From NCBI RefSeq assembly GCF_003330845.1, contig NZ_CP026121.1:5065501-5129500 (forward strand): a stretch of DNA of 64,000 nucleotides, given 5' to 3'. Each line of letters starts with the position of its first letter. Positions within the stretch are counted from its first letter, which is position 1. A model generated the notes under the pieces. That model made no database searches. It was not told the DNA's origin and saw only the letters and a program-made list of their open reading frames with translations. Positions 26,820 to 36,458 of the stretch are shown one piece after another. Origin of the DNA: Streptomyces sp. Go-475. Lineage in GTDB: Bacteria > Actinomycetota > Actinomycetes > Streptomycetales > Streptomycetaceae. Position numbers and translations under genes: made by a program.

Positions 26820-27484
26820 CCCTCGCCGCAACCGCCGGCATCCTCGCGACGGGCCCGACCACCACGGCCGCCGCCGAGACCCACGGCTTCCTCTCCCCGA
26901 CCGGCGTCGAGATCGCCTTTCTCCTCGTCGGCCTGGTCACCTTCGGCGCCGCGATCGTCACGGTCACCACCCGGCAGCTCGTGCACGCCGCCCTCTGGCT
27001 GGTGGTGACCCTCGGCGGCCTGGCCGTCGAGTACCTCCTGCTCACCGCCGAGTTCATCGCCTGGGTGCAGGTCCTCATCTACGTCGGTTCCGTCGTCGTC
27101 CTCCTCCTGTTCGGCCTGATGCTGACCCGGGCCCCCATCGGCCGCTCCCCGGACGCGGACTCCGGCAACCGCTGGGCCGCCCTGACCGTGGCCGTCGCCG
27201 CCGCTGCCGCCCTGGTCTGGGTCGTCGTCGACGCCTTCCGCACCACCTGGATCGACCTGGACGGCCCCGCCGCCGGGTCCACCGAGGCCACCGGCGCGAG
27301 CCTCTTCCAGAACTGGGTCCTCCCCTTCGAGGCCCTCTCCGTCCTCCTCCTCGCCGCCCTGGTCGGCGCGATCGTCCTGTCCCGCAAGGCCAAGGCCGAC
27401 GCCGCCACCGCCGCCGACGCCACCACCGCGGGCGACACGGACACCCGGCGCGACACCCGGCGCGACACGGAAGGGACCCGCTGA
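26816..27484 (+). CDS. nuoJ: Complex I-like subunit J
   Basis: The 222-residue membrane protein has five helices. The pi-bulge helix region [20 protein letters not shown] is typical of subunit J and contributes to the coupling channel near NuoH, NuoA and NuoK. A low-complexity tail rich in Ala, Thr, Asp and Arg (repeat DTRRDT) ends the protein. The stop overlaps the nuoK ATG by 1 bp. Confidence 0.93.
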   Translation: MTLAATAGILATGPTTTAAAETHGFLSPTGVEIAFLLVGLVTFGAAIVTVTTRQLVHAALWLVVTLGGLAVEYLLLTAEFIAWVQVLIYVGSVVVLLLFGLMLTRAPIGRSPDADSGNRWAALTVAVAAAAALVWVVVDAFRTTWIDLDGPAAGSTEATGASLFQNWVLPFEALSVLLLAALVGAIVLSRKAKADAATAADATTAGDTDTRRDTRRDTEGTR

Positions 27485-27882
27485 TGCACCTCGCCTATCC
27501 CGCCGTGCTCTCCGCCCTCCTCTTCTGCACGGGCCTGTACGGCGTCCTCGCCCGCCGCAACGCGATCCTGGTCCTGATGTCGGTCGAACTGATGCTCAAC
27601 GCCGTCAACCTCAACCTGGTCGCCTTCGACGTCTGGCTCAGCAGGACCGCCGAGGAGACCCTGCACTCCGGCCAGGCCCTGACCCTGTTCACCATCGCCA
27701 TCGCCGCCGCCGAGATCGGCATCGGCCTGGCGATCGTCCTCGCCGTGCACCGCAACCGCGGCACCGCGGACATCGACAAGCTCCGCGACACCTCCGAGCG
27801 GCACGACCCCGACGGCCCCGACGGCGACGCCCTCGCCGCCGAGCAGTCCGGCGAGGCCCAGAAGGCTGAGGCCACCGCGTGA
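27484..27882 (+). CDS. nuoK: Complex I-like subunit K
   Basis: The 132-residue protein has three helices and the two conserved membrane glutamates expected of subunit K, in [17 protein letters not shown] and in [17 protein letters not shown]. It lies in the antiporter-like chain of the membrane arm, homologous to MnhC/MrpC. A short Asp/Glu-rich tail follows. The stop overlaps the nuoL start by 4 bp (GTGA). Confidence 0.93.
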   Translation: MHLAYPAVLSALLFCTGLYGVLARRNAILVLMSVELMLNAVNLNLVAFDVWLSRTAEETLHSGQALTLFTIAIAAAEIGIGLAIVLAVHRNRGTADIDKLRDTSERHDPDGPDGDALAAEQSGEAQKAEATA

Positions 27883-29873
27883 CCACGACCACCCTCGCCG
27901 TCCTCGTCCCCCTCCTTCCGTTCCTCGGCGCCGTCGCCGGCCTGCTCCTGGGCCGCACGGCCCCCGGCTTCGTCCGCCCGCTCGCCGTCCTGCCGACGCT
28001 CACCGCCCTGGTGCTCGCCGCGCTGGTCGCCGTACGCCAGGGCGGCGACGCGGCCGTCGACGCGGCCACGGAACTGACCCCCACCGGCTCCGTCCCGATC
28101 GAACTCGCCCTGCACGTCGACGGCTTCGCCGCCCTCGTCGCCGTCCTGGTCGGCCTGGTCGCCTCCTGCGTGCAGATCTACTCGACGGGCTACCTGCGCG
28201 ACGACCCGCGCTACCCCTCGTACGCCGCCCTCGTCTCCCTGTTCACCTCCGCGATGCTGCTGGTCGTCTACTCCGGCGACCTGATGGTGCTGCTGGTCGG
28301 CTGGGAAGTCATGGGCATCTGCTCCTACTTCCTGGTCGGCCACTACTGGGAGACCCCGGAGGCACGCGCCGCCTCCCTCAAGGCCTTCCTGGTCACCAAG
28401 CTCGGCGACGTCCCCTTCCTCATCGGCCTGTTCGCCCTGGCCACCGACGCCGGCTCCTTCCGCATCACCCGGGTCCTCGGCGCCGTCGCGAGCGGCTCGC
28501 TCGACCACCCGACCCTCATCGCCCTGCTGCTCCTCGCGGGCGTGGCGGGCAAGTCGGCGCAGTTCCCGCTGCACACCTGGCTCCCCGACGCGATGGCGGG
28601 CCCGACCCCCGTCTCCGCGCTGATCCACGCCGCGACGATGGTCGCCGCCGGTGTCTACTTCATCGCCCGTCTCCTCCCGCTCTTCGAGGCCTCCCAGGCC
28701 GCGATGATCGTCCTCGCCGTCATGGCCGCCGTCACGATGGCCGGCTCGGCGCTCGCCGCGCTCGCCCAGGACGACATCAAGCGCGTCCTCGCCTACTCGA
28801 CGATCGGCCAGCTCGGTTACATGTCCGGCGCCCTCGCCGCCGGCGACCGCGGAGCCGCCGTCTTCCACCTCCTGTCCCACGGCGCCTTCAAGGCGCTGCT
28901 GTTCCTCGCGGCCGGCGTGATCATCCATGCCGCCGGCACCAACTCCCTCGCCGCGATGTCCCGCATGCGGAACCTGCGCGACCGCATCCCGGACGCCTAC
29001 TGGACGATGACCGTGGCGCTCCTCGCGCTCGCCGCGATCCCGCCCTTCAGCGGCTTCTTCTCCAAGGAGGCCGTCCTCGGCGTCGCCGAGCACGTCGTCA
29101 CCGGGCACACCGAGCACGCTCCCGCCGCAGCGGGCTGGATCGTCCTCGTCGCCGGTCTGCTCACGGCCGTGCTCACCGCCGCCTACGCGATGCGCCTGTG
29201 GCTGCTGGCCTTCCGGGGCCGGGGCGCCGAAGCCCCCGACCACGGCAGGCAGCCGCTGACGATGACCGTCGTGCTGTGGGTGCTGGCCGTCCCCTCCCTG
29301 GCCCTCGGCGGGTTCGCGTTCCGCCTGCTGCCCGACTGGTTCGACGGCCGTGACCTCAGCCCGACCCTGACCACCTCCGTGCTCGGCACGGGCGTGGCCC
29401 TGGTCGGTGGCATCGTCACCTACGCCGCCTGGCGGCACACCACCGCGCTCACCGCCCGCGTCCCCCTCGGCGCGGTCGCGGCCCACCCCGAGGGCGACGC
29501 CGCCCGGGTCGAGGCGGAAGCCATCGCCACGCACGAACCGGCCTACGGCGACATCGCCCACGCACCCGACCCCGCCGACCCGGGACGGCTGCTGCTCGGC
29601 CCCCTGCACCGGCACGCGGCCGCCGGCTTCCACCTGGACGCCCTGTACACGGCCCTCTTCGTCCGCCCGGTCCTGGCCGGGGCGAGCCTCGTCCGGTTCC
29701 TCGACCGCGAGGTCGTCGAGACCTACGTGCGCGGTGCGGGCGCGCTGCCCCGCTGGCTCGGCACCGCCGTACGGCGCGCCCAGACCGGCAACGTCCAGAC
29801 CTATGTGAGCGCGCTGCTCGCCGGCACCGTCGTCCTCGCGGTCGCCGTCGTCCTCGTCGCCACGGGAGCGTGA
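27879..29873 (+). CDS. nuoL: Complex I-like subunit L (antiporter-like)
   Basis: The 664-residue protein has about 16 helices. The conserved lateral proton-channel residues appear in [18 protein letters not shown] (Glu), [20 protein letters not shown] (Lys) and [20 protein letters not shown]. The C-terminal part should hold the long horizontal helix that braces the membrane arm. It is Mrp-antiporter related and pumps protons. It starts with GTG and lies 6 bp before nuoM. Confidence 0.94.
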   Translation: MTTTTLAVLVPLLPFLGAVAGLLLGRTAPGFVRPLAVLPTLTALVLAALVAVRQGGDAAVDAATELTPTGSVPIELALHVDGFAALVAVLVGLVASCVQIYSTGYLRDDPRYPSYAALVSLFTSAMLLVVYSGDLMVLLVGWEVMGICSYFLVGHYWETPEARAASLKAFLVTKLGDVPFLIGLFALATDAGSFRITRVLGAVASGSLDHPTLIALLLLAGVAGKSAQFPLHTWLPDAMAGPTPVSALIHAATMVAAGVYFIARLLPLFEASQAAMIVLAVMAAVTMAGSALAALAQDDIKRVLAYSTIGQLGYMSGALAAGDRGAAVFHLLSHGAFKALLFLAAGVIIHAAGTNSLAAMSRMRNLRDRIPDAYWTMTVALLALAAIPPFSGFFSKEAVLGVAEHVVTGHTEHAPAAAGWIVLVAGLLTAVLTAAYAMRLWLLAFRGRGAEAPDHGRQPLTMTVVLWVLAVPSLALGGFAFRLLPDWFDGRDLSPTLTTSVLGTGVALVGGIVTYAAWRHTTALTARVPLGAVAAHPEGDAARVEAEAIATHEPAYGDIAHAPDPADPGRLLLGPLHRHAAAGFHLDALYTALFVRPVLAGASLVRFLDREVVETYVRGAGALPRWLGTAVRRAQTGNVQTYVSALLAGTVVLAVAVVLVATGA

Positions 29874-29879
29874 GCAGGC

Positions 29880-31454
29880 GTGATCGATATCAACGAGTCC
29901 GTGATGCAGTTCCTTCTGGCATTCGTCGTCGTCGGCCCGCTCCTCGGCGCCGCCGCGGCTCTCCTGCCGGCACCGCCCGGGCTGAAGGGGAAGTCGCCCG
30001 AGCAGGCCGTGCTGCGGCACGGCGTCACCGTCACCGGCGCCGTCCTCATCGCGGCGATCGTCCTCGCGCTCGGCTTCGACCACGACCAGCCGTCGAAGAT
30101 GCAGGCCAGCACCGACATCAGCTGGATCCCCGCGCTCGACGTACGCATCCACCTCGGCATCGACGGCATCTCCCTCCCCCTTCTGGTCCTGACCGCGCTG
30201 CTGACCTTCCTCTGCGCGCTCTACTCGTACTTCAAGATGCCCGAAGGCCCGACCCCGAAGGCCTTCGTCGCCCTGCTGCTCGTCCTCGAGTCCGGCACGC
30301 TGGCGACCTTCGCCGTCCTCGACCTGCTGCTGTTCTTCCTCGCCTTCGAGATGGTCCTCATCCCGATGTACTTCCTCATCGCCCGCTGGGGCGGCGAGGG
30401 CCGGAGCCAGGCCGCGTGGCGGTTCATCCTCTACACGCTGCTCGGATCCGTGGTCATGCTGCTCGGCCTGCTCCTGATCGGGCTCAAGGCGGGCACGTTC
30501 GACATGATGGCACTCGCCACTGACAACGGCCGGTCGCTGACCACGTCAGTGCAGGTCATCGCCGTTCTGGCGATCGGGATCGGGCTCGCCGTGAAGACGC
30601 CGATGTGGCCGCTGCACAGCTGGCTCCCCGACGCCCACACCGCCGCCCCGACCGTCGGCTCGGTCCTGCTGGCGGGCGTCCTGCTGAAGATGGGTACGTA
30701 CGGCTTCGTCCGGATCCTGCTCCCCATCGCGCCGGACGGCTTCCGCACCTTCGCCCCCTACCTCGCCGCCCTGGCCGTCGTCGGCATCATCTACGGATCC
30801 CTCGCCTGCCTCGCCCTCGCCAAGCAGGGCGCGAAGGGCGACCTCAAGCGCCTCATCGCCTACTCCTCCGTCGGCCACATGGGCTTCGTCCTGCTCGGCA
30901 TCGCCACGATGACCCCGACCGGCGTGAACGGCGCCCTCTTCGCCAACATCGCCCACGGCCTCATCACCGGCCTGCTCTTCTTCCTGGTCGGCGCCCTGAA
31001 GGACCGCACCGGCACCACCGACCTCGACACCCTCGCCGAGGAGACCGGCGCCGCCCTGTACGGCAAGGCCCCGCGCCTGGGCGGCCTCCTCGCCTTCGCC
31101 GCCGTGGCCTCGCTCGGCCTGCCGGGCCTGGCCGGCTTCTGGGGCGAGATGCTCGCCCTGTTCGGCGCGTTCCGGCCCGCCGACGGCCTCAGCCGCCCCG
31201 CCTTCCTCACCTTCATGGCGATCGGCGCGTTCGGGACGCTGCTGACGGCCGCGTACCTGCTGACTGTCGTCCGGCGCGTCTGCATGGGCGCCCTGCCCCA
31301 GGACGCGCCCCGGCTCACCGACGTCCGCTCGTACGAGTTCGCGGCCTGGACCCCGCTCGTCGTCCTCACCGTCGTCGCGGGCCTGTGGCCCAAGGCCCTC
31401 CTCGGCCTGAGCGACCCGGCCGTCCAGCAGCTCCTCGCAGGAGGCACCCGATGA
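29880..31454 (+). CDS. nuoM: Complex I-like subunit M (antiporter-like)
   Basis: The 524-residue protein has about 14 helices. It contains the subunit M signatures FLAFEMVLIPMYFLIARWGG (channel Glu), KTPMWPLHSWLPDAHTAAPT (Lys), GDLKRLIAYSSVGHMGFVLL and IAHGLITGLLFFLVGALKDR. It is an antiporter-like proton-pumping subunit. A GTG start follows nuoL closely, and the stop overlaps the nuoN ATG by 4 bp. Confidence 0.94.
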   Translation: MIDINESVMQFLLAFVVVGPLLGAAAALLPAPPGLKGKSPEQAVLRHGVTVTGAVLIAAIVLALGFDHDQPSKMQASTDISWIPALDVRIHLGIDGISLPLLVLTALLTFLCALYSYFKMPEGPTPKAFVALLLVLESGTLATFAVLDLLLFFLAFEMVLIPMYFLIARWGGEGRSQAAWRFILYTLLGSVVMLLGLLLIGLKAGTFDMMALATDNGRSLTTSVQVIAVLAIGIGLAVKTPMWPLHSWLPDAHTAAPTVGSVLLAGVLLKMGTYGFVRILLPIAPDGFRTFAPYLAALAVVGIIYGSLACLALAKQGAKGDLKRLIAYSSVGHMGFVLLGIATMTPTGVNGALFANIAHGLITGLLFFLVGALKDRTGTTDLDTLAEETGAALYGKAPRLGGLLAFAAVASLGLPGLAGFWGEMLALFGAFRPADGLSRPAFLTFMAIGAFGTLLTAAYLLTVVRRVCMGALPQDAPRLTDVRSYEFAAWTPLVVLTVVAGLWPKALLGLSDPAVQQLLAGGTR

Positions 31455-32977
31455 GCTCCCCGGCCCAGCCCCTGGCCGCCTCGCTCGTCCAGTCCGTCGA
31501 CTGGCTCGCCATCGCGCCGCCCACCATCGCGGCGGTCGTCGCACTCGCCGTCCTGGTCGCCGACCTGTTCGTCGCCGAGCACCGCAAGGCGCTCCTCGGC
31601 TGGACGTCGGTGGCGGGCCTGGCCGCCGCCACGCTGATGCTGCTGCCCCTCCTGGACGGCGACCGCAGCACCTTCTGCCTGACCGGCGACGCCGCCGTGT
31701 GCAGCTACACGGCCGACCGCTTCACCCTGGTCATCCAGTTCCTGGTCCTCGGCGGCGCCCTCCTCGCCGCCCTGCTGTCGGTCACCGCCCTGAAGGACGC
31801 CCGCAAGGCGCTGCCGGAGGGGGAGTACTGGTTCCTGCTGCTGTCCTCCGCGGCCGGAGCCGCCCTCCTGCCCGCCTCCCGCGACCTCGCCACCCTGATC
31901 GTCGCCCTGGAGGTCGCGTCCCTGCCCGCCTTCGCGCTGGTCGGCCTCAAGTACGGCGACCGGAGGTCCTCCGAAGCGGCCCTGAAGTTCTTCCTGTCCT
32001 CGGTCACCGCCACCGCGGTCAGCCTCATGGGCATCAGCTTCCTGTACGCCTCCACCGGCACCCTCTACCTGACCCAGGTCGCCGACCGCATCCAGGGCGT
32101 CGACGGCCAGCTCCACACGCTCGCCGACACCGGAGTCGTCCTCACCCTCGTCGGCTTCGCCTTCAAGACCGCCGCCGTGCCCTTCCACTTCTGGGTCCCC
32201 GACACCTACGTGGGCGCGCCCCTGCCGATCGCCGCCTACCTGTCGGTCATCGGCAAGGCGGTCGGCTTCAGCGGCCTGATCCTCGTCACGGTCGTGGCCC
32301 TCCCGTCGTACGCCGACGTCTGGGGCCCCGCTCTGGCCGCCCTGGCCGCGCTCACCATGACCGTCGGCAACGTCGGAGCCCTCCGCCAGCAGGCCACGCG
32401 CGCGTACAGCGCGGTACGCCTGCTCGCCTGGTCCTCCGTCGGCCAGGCCGGCTACCTCCTGGTGCCGATCGCGGCCGCCGCGTACTCCGGGGACGCCGAG
32501 AAGTCCATCGGCTCCACCGTCGCCTACGCCCTGATGTACGGCGCCGTGAACCTCGGCGCCTTCGCCGTGGCCGCGCTCGTCGGCCGGACGAAGTCCCTCA
32601 ACCGCGTCGCCGACTACCGCGGCCTGTACGCGTCTAGCCCGCTGTCCGCGCTGCTCCTGGCGTTCTTCCTGCTCTGCCTCGCCGGGCTGCCCCCGGGCGT
32701 CATCGGCCTCTTCGCCAAGGTCGCCGTCTTCTCGGCGGCCGTCGACGCCGGCCTCGGCTGGCTGGCCGTGGTCATGGCCGTGAACGTCGTCATCGCGCTG
32801 TTCTACTACCTCCAGTGGACGGCCCTGCTCTTCCGCGCCGCCCCCGAGGGCGAGACCGCGAAGCACCGCGTTCCCGCCCCCCTCACCGCCGCGATCGCCC
32901 TGACCGGCGTCCTCGGCATCGCCCTGTCCGGAGCCCCCCAGCTGGTCCTGCGCTTCACCGACACCGGCCTCTTCTGA
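31451..32977 (+). CDS. nuoN: Complex I-like subunit N (antiporter-like)
   Basis: The 508-residue protein has about 14 helices and the NuoN pattern, including LEVASLPAFALVGLKYGDRR (Glu), GFAFKTAAVPFHFWVPDTYV (Lys) and RLLAWSSVGQAGYLLVPIA. It closes the operon and the antiporter-like series. No clear terminator follows; the 250-bp gap to htpX holds only short GC-rich repeats around CACGCGTG. Confidence 0.94.
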   Translation: MSSPAQPLAASLVQSVDWLAIAPPTIAAVVALAVLVADLFVAEHRKALLGWTSVAGLAAATLMLLPLLDGDRSTFCLTGDAAVCSYTADRFTLVIQFLVLGGALLAALLSVTALKDARKALPEGEYWFLLLSSAAGAALLPASRDLATLIVALEVASLPAFALVGLKYGDRRSSEAALKFFLSSVTATAVSLMGISFLYASTGTLYLTQVADRIQGVDGQLHTLADTGVVLTLVGFAFKTAAVPFHFWVPDTYVGAPLPIAAYLSVIGKAVGFSGLILVTVVALPSYADVWGPALAALAALTMTVGNVGALRQQATRAYSAVRLLAWSSVGQAGYLLVPIAAAAYSGDAEKSIGSTVAYALMYGAVNLGAFAVAALVGRTKSLNRVADYRGLYASSPLSALLLAFFLLCLAGLPPGVIGLFAKVAVFSAAVDAGLGWLAVVMAVNVVIALFYYLQWTALLFRAAPEGETAKHRVPAPLTAAIALTGVLGIALSGAPQLVLRFTDTGLF

Positions 32978-33231
32978 CCCCGGTCCGACCCCGGCAGCCA
33001 CACCGGGCACGCTTTCGCCACGCGCGTGTGGGAACTCGGCCCCGCACGCGTGCGTGGCGCGTCCACGGCCGTCACCCGTACGGTCCACGGCCGGCCCCGC
33101 GCGCACAAGGGAACTCGTACCTCCCGCCTGGCGTTGACCAGTACGGGAGGGTCCACTGGACGTGACACCACGGCACCAGTGGCACCGCAGCAAGCAAGGG
33201 TCCCCCTGCCGCACCACTTGGAGGGCGTACC

Positions 33232-34095
33232 GTGCACCGCCGGCACAACGGGCTCAGGACAGCAGTCCTCCTCGGAGGACTGTCCGCACTCATCATCGTC
33301 ATCGGCAGCTTCTTCGGCCGCATGGGGCTCGTCATCGCCGTCCTGGTAGCGCTGGGCACCAACGCGTACGCGTACTGGAACAGCGACAAGCTGGCGCTCC
33401 GCGCGATGCGCGCCCGCCCGGTGAGCGAGTTCGAGGCCCCGGGGCTCTACCGCATGGTCCGCGAGCTCTCCACGCAGGCCCGCCAGCCCATGCCGCGCCT
33501 GTACATCTCCCCGACGGAGGCGCCCAACGCCTTCGCGACGGGCCGCAATCCACGCAACGCGGCCGTGTGCTGCACCGACGGCATCCTGCGCCTCCTGGAC
33601 GAGCGCGAGCTGCGCGGCGTCATCGGCCACGAGCTCAGCCACGTCTACAACCGCGACATCCTCATCTCGTCGGTCGCCGGCGCCCTCGCCTCCGTGATCA
33701 TGTTCCTGGTCAACTTCGCCTGGCTGATCCCGATCGGGCGCTCCGACGACGACGACGGCCCCGGCCTGCTCGGCATGCTGCTGATCATGCTCCTGGGCCC
33801 GCTCGCCGCCTCCCTGATCCAACTCGCCATCAGCCGCTCCCGGGAGTACCAGGCGGACGCCTCCGGCGCCCAGCTCACGGGCGACCCGCTCGCCCTGGCC
33901 AGCGCCCTGCGCAAGCTCGAACTGGGCACGAAGCAGCTCCCGCTGCCGCCCGAGCCCCGGATCGAGACCGCCAGCCACATGATGATCGCCAACCCGTTCC
34001 GGCCCGGGCAGGGCCTCTCGAAGATGTTCTCCACACACCCGCCGATGGCGGACCGCATCGCCCGGCTCGAGAAGATGGCAGGTGGCAACCAGTGA
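33232..34095 (+). CDS. htpX: HtpX-type M48 membrane zinc protease
   Basis: The 287-residue protein has two N-terminal helices, the zinc motif [10 protein letters not shown] (HExxH) at about residue 130, two further helices, and the third ligand Glu in [15 protein letters not shown]. It degrades misfolded membrane proteins as a partner of FtsH-type quality control. It lacks nothing expected and is of normal length. It starts with GTG and overlaps the yccF gene by 4 bp (GTGA). Its place directly after the large nuo membrane operon is conserved in streptomycetes, from memory. Confidence 0.92.
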   Translation: MHRRHNGLRTAVLLGGLSALIIVIGSFFGRMGLVIAVLVALGTNAYAYWNSDKLALRAMRARPVSEFEAPGLYRMVRELSTQARQPMPRLYISPTEAPNAFATGRNPRNAAVCCTDGILRLLDERELRGVIGHELSHVYNRDILISSVAGALASVIMFLVNFAWLIPIGRSDDDDGPGLLGMLLIMLLGPLAASLIQLAISRSREYQADASGAQLTGDPLALASALRKLELGTKQLPLPPEPRIETASHMMIANPFRPGQGLSKMFSTHPPMADRIARLEKMAGGNQ

Positions 34096-34484
34096 AGACC
34101 ATCCTGAACGTCATATGGCTCGTCTTCAGCGGCTTCTGGCTGTTCCTCGCCTACATGCTCGCGGGCCTGCTCCTCTGCATCACGATCATCGGCATCCCGT
34201 TCGGCATCGCGGCGTTCCGCATCGGCGTCTACGCCCTGTGGCCCTTCGGGTACACGACGGTCGAGCGCCGGGACGCGGGCGCCCCCTCCTGCGTCGGCAA
34301 CGTGCTGTGGCTGGTGCTCGCGGGCTGGTGGCTGACCCTCGGCCACATCGCCACCGGCATCGCCCTGTGCGTCACGATCATCGGCATCCCGCTGGGCATC
34401 GCCAACTTCAAGCTCATCCCGGTCTCGCTGCTCCCCCTGGGCCGCGACATCGTGCGGACGGACGAGCCGTTCGCGGTGCGCTGA
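34092..34484 (+). CDS. YccF-family membrane protein
   Basis: The 130-residue protein consists of two similar halves, each a hydrophobic hairpin with the YccF (DUF307) signature: [17 protein letters not shown] in the first and [20 protein letters not shown] in the second. The internal repeat and short loops suggest a small inner-membrane protein of unknown function. Translational coupling to htpX suggests a shared role in membrane stress, which is inference. Confidence 0.87.
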   Translation: MKTILNVIWLVFSGFWLFLAYMLAGLLLCITIIGIPFGIAAFRIGVYALWPFGYTTVERRDAGAPSCVGNVLWLVLAGWWLTLGHIATGIALCVTIIGIPLGIANFKLIPVSLLPLGRDIVRTDEPFAVR

Positions 34485-34805
34485 CTCCGCGCCCAGGCAG
34501 CCCGGTTTCCACAATCGGGCGGTTGTCCACAGGCCCGCCCGGCTTCCGGCGCCGGCCTGCATGATGAACCCATGGCCGCGACCGAGCAGTTGCCGACCCG
34601 AGTGACCTGCCACGCGCCACACCCCGTGATCAGCGCAACCGGCGGGCATCCCAGGGACGTCCTCCCCAGCAAGACGGCGTGACCGCGCGCGGCAAGGACG
34701 ACGCACACGGGACGCCCGACGTACGACGCACGAGCACGGCCTGCCGGGAGCAAGATCACACGGCCGGGACAGTGCGGGCACAGCGTGAAAGGGCAGGTTC
34801 ACGGC
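34485..34805. other. Intergenic region with a DnaA-box-like site and a doubtful small ORF
   Basis: TTGTCCACA at 34523-34531 is the consensus Streptomyces DnaA box, isolated here. A 36-codon ORF (34572-34682, beginning MAATEQLPTRVTCHAPHPV) has no Shine-Dalgarno, only CATGAT 6 bases upstream. I cannot tell whether it is expressed. Nothing else is recognisable. Confidence 0.4.
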
Positions 34806-35072
34806 ATGACCATCATCAGCTGGATCATCCTGGGACTGTTGGCCGGAGCCATCGCGAAGTTCCTGCTGCCGGGGCGCGACCCGGGCGGCCTCATCGGCAC
34901 GACCCTGATCGGCATCGCGGGCGCGTTCATCGGCGGCTGGATATCGGCCCGCTGGATGGACCACCCGATCACCAAGGACTTCTACGACGGCGCCACCTGG
35001 GCCGCGGCGATCGGCGGATCGCTCGTCCTCCTGATCGCCTACCGCCTCCTGTTCGGCCACTCGCGCGATTGA
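34806..35072 (+). CDS. GlsB/YeaQ/YmgE-family small membrane protein
   Basis: The 88-residue protein has three hydrophobic helices and the family pattern: an initial ISWIILGLLAGAIAKFLLPG followed by GGLIGTTLIGIAGAFIGGW. Transglycosylase-associated (GlsB) proteins are small, stress-linked membrane proteins of unknown mechanism. The start is the ATG encoding MTIISWII; the GTG seven codons earlier lacks a better signal. Confidence 0.85.
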   Translation: MTIISWIILGLLAGAIAKFLLPGRDPGGLIGTTLIGIAGAFIGGWISARWMDHPITKDFYDGATWAAAIGGSLVLLIAYRLLFGHSRD

Positions 35073-35100
35073 CCGCGCGCACGGACCGCAGCCAGCAGGC

Positions 35101-35138
35101 GAGAAGGGTGGGCACCGACAGGCGCCCACCCTTCCTCG
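35101..35138. terminator. Bidirectional hairpin between convergent genes
   Basis: AAGGGTGGGC (35104-35113) pairs with GCCCACCCTT (35124-35133) between the GlsB-type gene and the convergent yajQ gene. It can terminate transcription from both sides. Confidence 0.75.
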
Positions 35139-35178
35139 TACCCGTGCAGAGCGTGGAACCCAGGGGACCCGAACGGTC

Positions 35179-35667
35179 CTACCGGTAGTTCACGAACTGC
35201 ATCGCGAAGTCGAAGTCCTTGCCCTTCAGCAGGGCGATGACGGCCTGCAGATCGTCACGGCTCTTGGAGCTGACCCGCAGTTCCTCGCCCTGCACCTGCG
35301 CCTTCACGCCCTTCGGGCCCTCGTCGCGGATGGTCTTCGCCACCTTCTTCGCGTTCTCCTGGGAGATGCCCTCCTTGATGGACGCGAAGATCTTGTACTC
35401 CTTGCCGGAGAGCTGGGGCTCACCCGCGTCCAGAGCCTTCAGCGAGATGCCGCGCTTGATCAGCTTGGACTGGAAGACGTCGAGGACAGCCTTCACCCGC
35501 TCCTCGGAGTTCGCCTCCATGAGGATCTTCTCGCCGGACCACGCGATCGAGGCGCCCACGCCCTTGAAGTCGTAGCGCTGCGAGATCTCCTTGGCGGCCT
35601 GGTTGAGGGCGTTGTCGACCTCCTGCCGCTCGACCTTCGAGACGATGTCGAAACTGGAGTCGGCCAT
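35179..35667 (-). CDS. yajQ: YajQ-family nucleotide-binding protein
   Basis: The 162-residue protein is a typical YajQ: it opens [20 protein letters not shown], has [19 protein letters not shown] and ends [13 protein letters not shown]. It has two RNA-recognition-like domains. Homologues in proteobacteria bind cyclic di-GMP and act as transcriptional co-regulators; whether that holds here is unknown. It is a single gene with a convergent terminator downstream and is divergent from tRNA-Tyr. Confidence 0.93.
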   Translation of the reverse strand: MADSSFDIVSKVERQEVDNALNQAAKEISQRYDFKGVGASIAWSGEKILMEANSEERVKAVLDVFQSKLIKRGISLKALDAGEPQLSGKEYKIFASIKEGISQENAKKVAKTIRDEGPKGVKAQVQGEELRVSSKSRDDLQAVIALLKGKDFDFAMQFVNYR

Positions 35668-35886
35668 GTCCTGTGGCTCCTTGTATCGGGGTGCGTGTCG
35701 TGCGTACCGGCGTACGTGGCGGCCGCAGGGCCCGTTCAGGTCCCTGGCCGCATCCGGACAAGCCTAGCCACCCCCCGCCCTCCGGGCGCCGATCAATCGG
35801 GTGGCGAAGCACCCCTCCACATCGGGTATTGTTTACGTCGTTGCCACGGAGCGCCGCCGAAAAGCGGCTCGCCGGGCAGCTACCCC

Positions 35887-35968
35887 GGCGGTGTGCCCGA
35901 GCGGCCAAAGGGAGCAGACTGTAAATCTGCCGGCTCAGCCTTCCCAGGTTCGAATCCTGGCGCCGCCA
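35887..35968 (+). tRNA. tRNA-Tyr (anticodon GTA)
   Basis: The 82-nt class II tRNA has a 7-bp acceptor stem GGCGGTG/CGCCGCC, anticodon loop CTGTAAA, a long variable arm and T-loop GGTTCGAATCC. CCA is not encoded. A -10-like TATTGT lies about 55 bp upstream and a strong terminator 8 bp downstream. In S. coelicolor this tRNA gene is the attachment site of the integrative element SLP1. Confidence 0.95.
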
Positions 35969-35976
35969 CACGGGAA

Positions 35977-36024
35977 ACGAAAGGCCCGTGACCTGCGATT
36001 CTTCGCAGGTCACGGGCCTTTCGT
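35977..36024 (+). terminator. Terminator of tRNA-Tyr
   Basis: A perfect 22-bp inverted repeat (ACGAAAGGCCCGTGACCTGCGA and complement) surrounds a TTCT loop, starting 8 bp after the tRNA. It may also end the minus-strand pseudogene on the other side. Confidence 0.88.
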
Positions 36025-36340
36025 CATGGGGCCGAGAGATCAGCCCGCGAGCTTGAACTCGGTGGACTCCGCAGCGTGACGGAGATCACCGGTTCCAGGA
36101 CCCCGGCCTCGAAGGTCACGTCAGCCGCGGGCAGTTGTGTCTCAAGATGCTGCAGGGTGCGCGGGCCGATGAGGGCCGAGGTCACCGAGGAGTGGTTGAG
36201 GACGAACGCGATGGCCGGATCGACCAGCGTCATGCCGGCGTCCTCGGCCACCTGCGCCAGAGCCTCGGTCGCCGGCGGCCCTTGATCGCGTGGCCGACGA
36301 TCTCGGACGCGAGGTCGACGAGGGTGACGATCGCACTATC
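36024..36340 (-). pseudogene. Aldo/keto reductase 3' remnant
   Basis: One frame reads AEDAGMTLVDPAIAFVLNHS then VTSALIGPRTLQHLETQLPA, which is the C-terminal part of an aldo/keto reductase (helices after the NADP-binding loop IGPR). Upstream in a different frame is LASEIVGHAIKG, its natural continuation, so at least one frameshift splits it. The N-terminal two thirds, including the catalytic Tyr, are absent. It lies directly behind tRNA-Tyr, where element excision or rearrangement could have cut an older gene. Confidence 0.75.
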
Positions 36341-36458
36341 CCCGCGGATCAGCGGAGCCAACCGGCCCGCGCCGGATCAACCCAGCCCAGCCGGCCCGAG
36401 CCGAAGTCACACCGCCCGACCCGGCTCCGCCGGCCCCCGGCCCCTGCCCTCACCCCGC

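Noticed and set aside
34572..34682. 36-codon ORF as a real gene
   Set aside because: It has no Shine-Dalgarno, no recognisable family and only a weak -10-like sequence, so I mention it only as doubtful.
35977..36024. Possible attachment-site repeat
   Set aside because: It is a perfect self-complementary hairpin right after tRNA-Tyr, best explained as the tRNA terminator.
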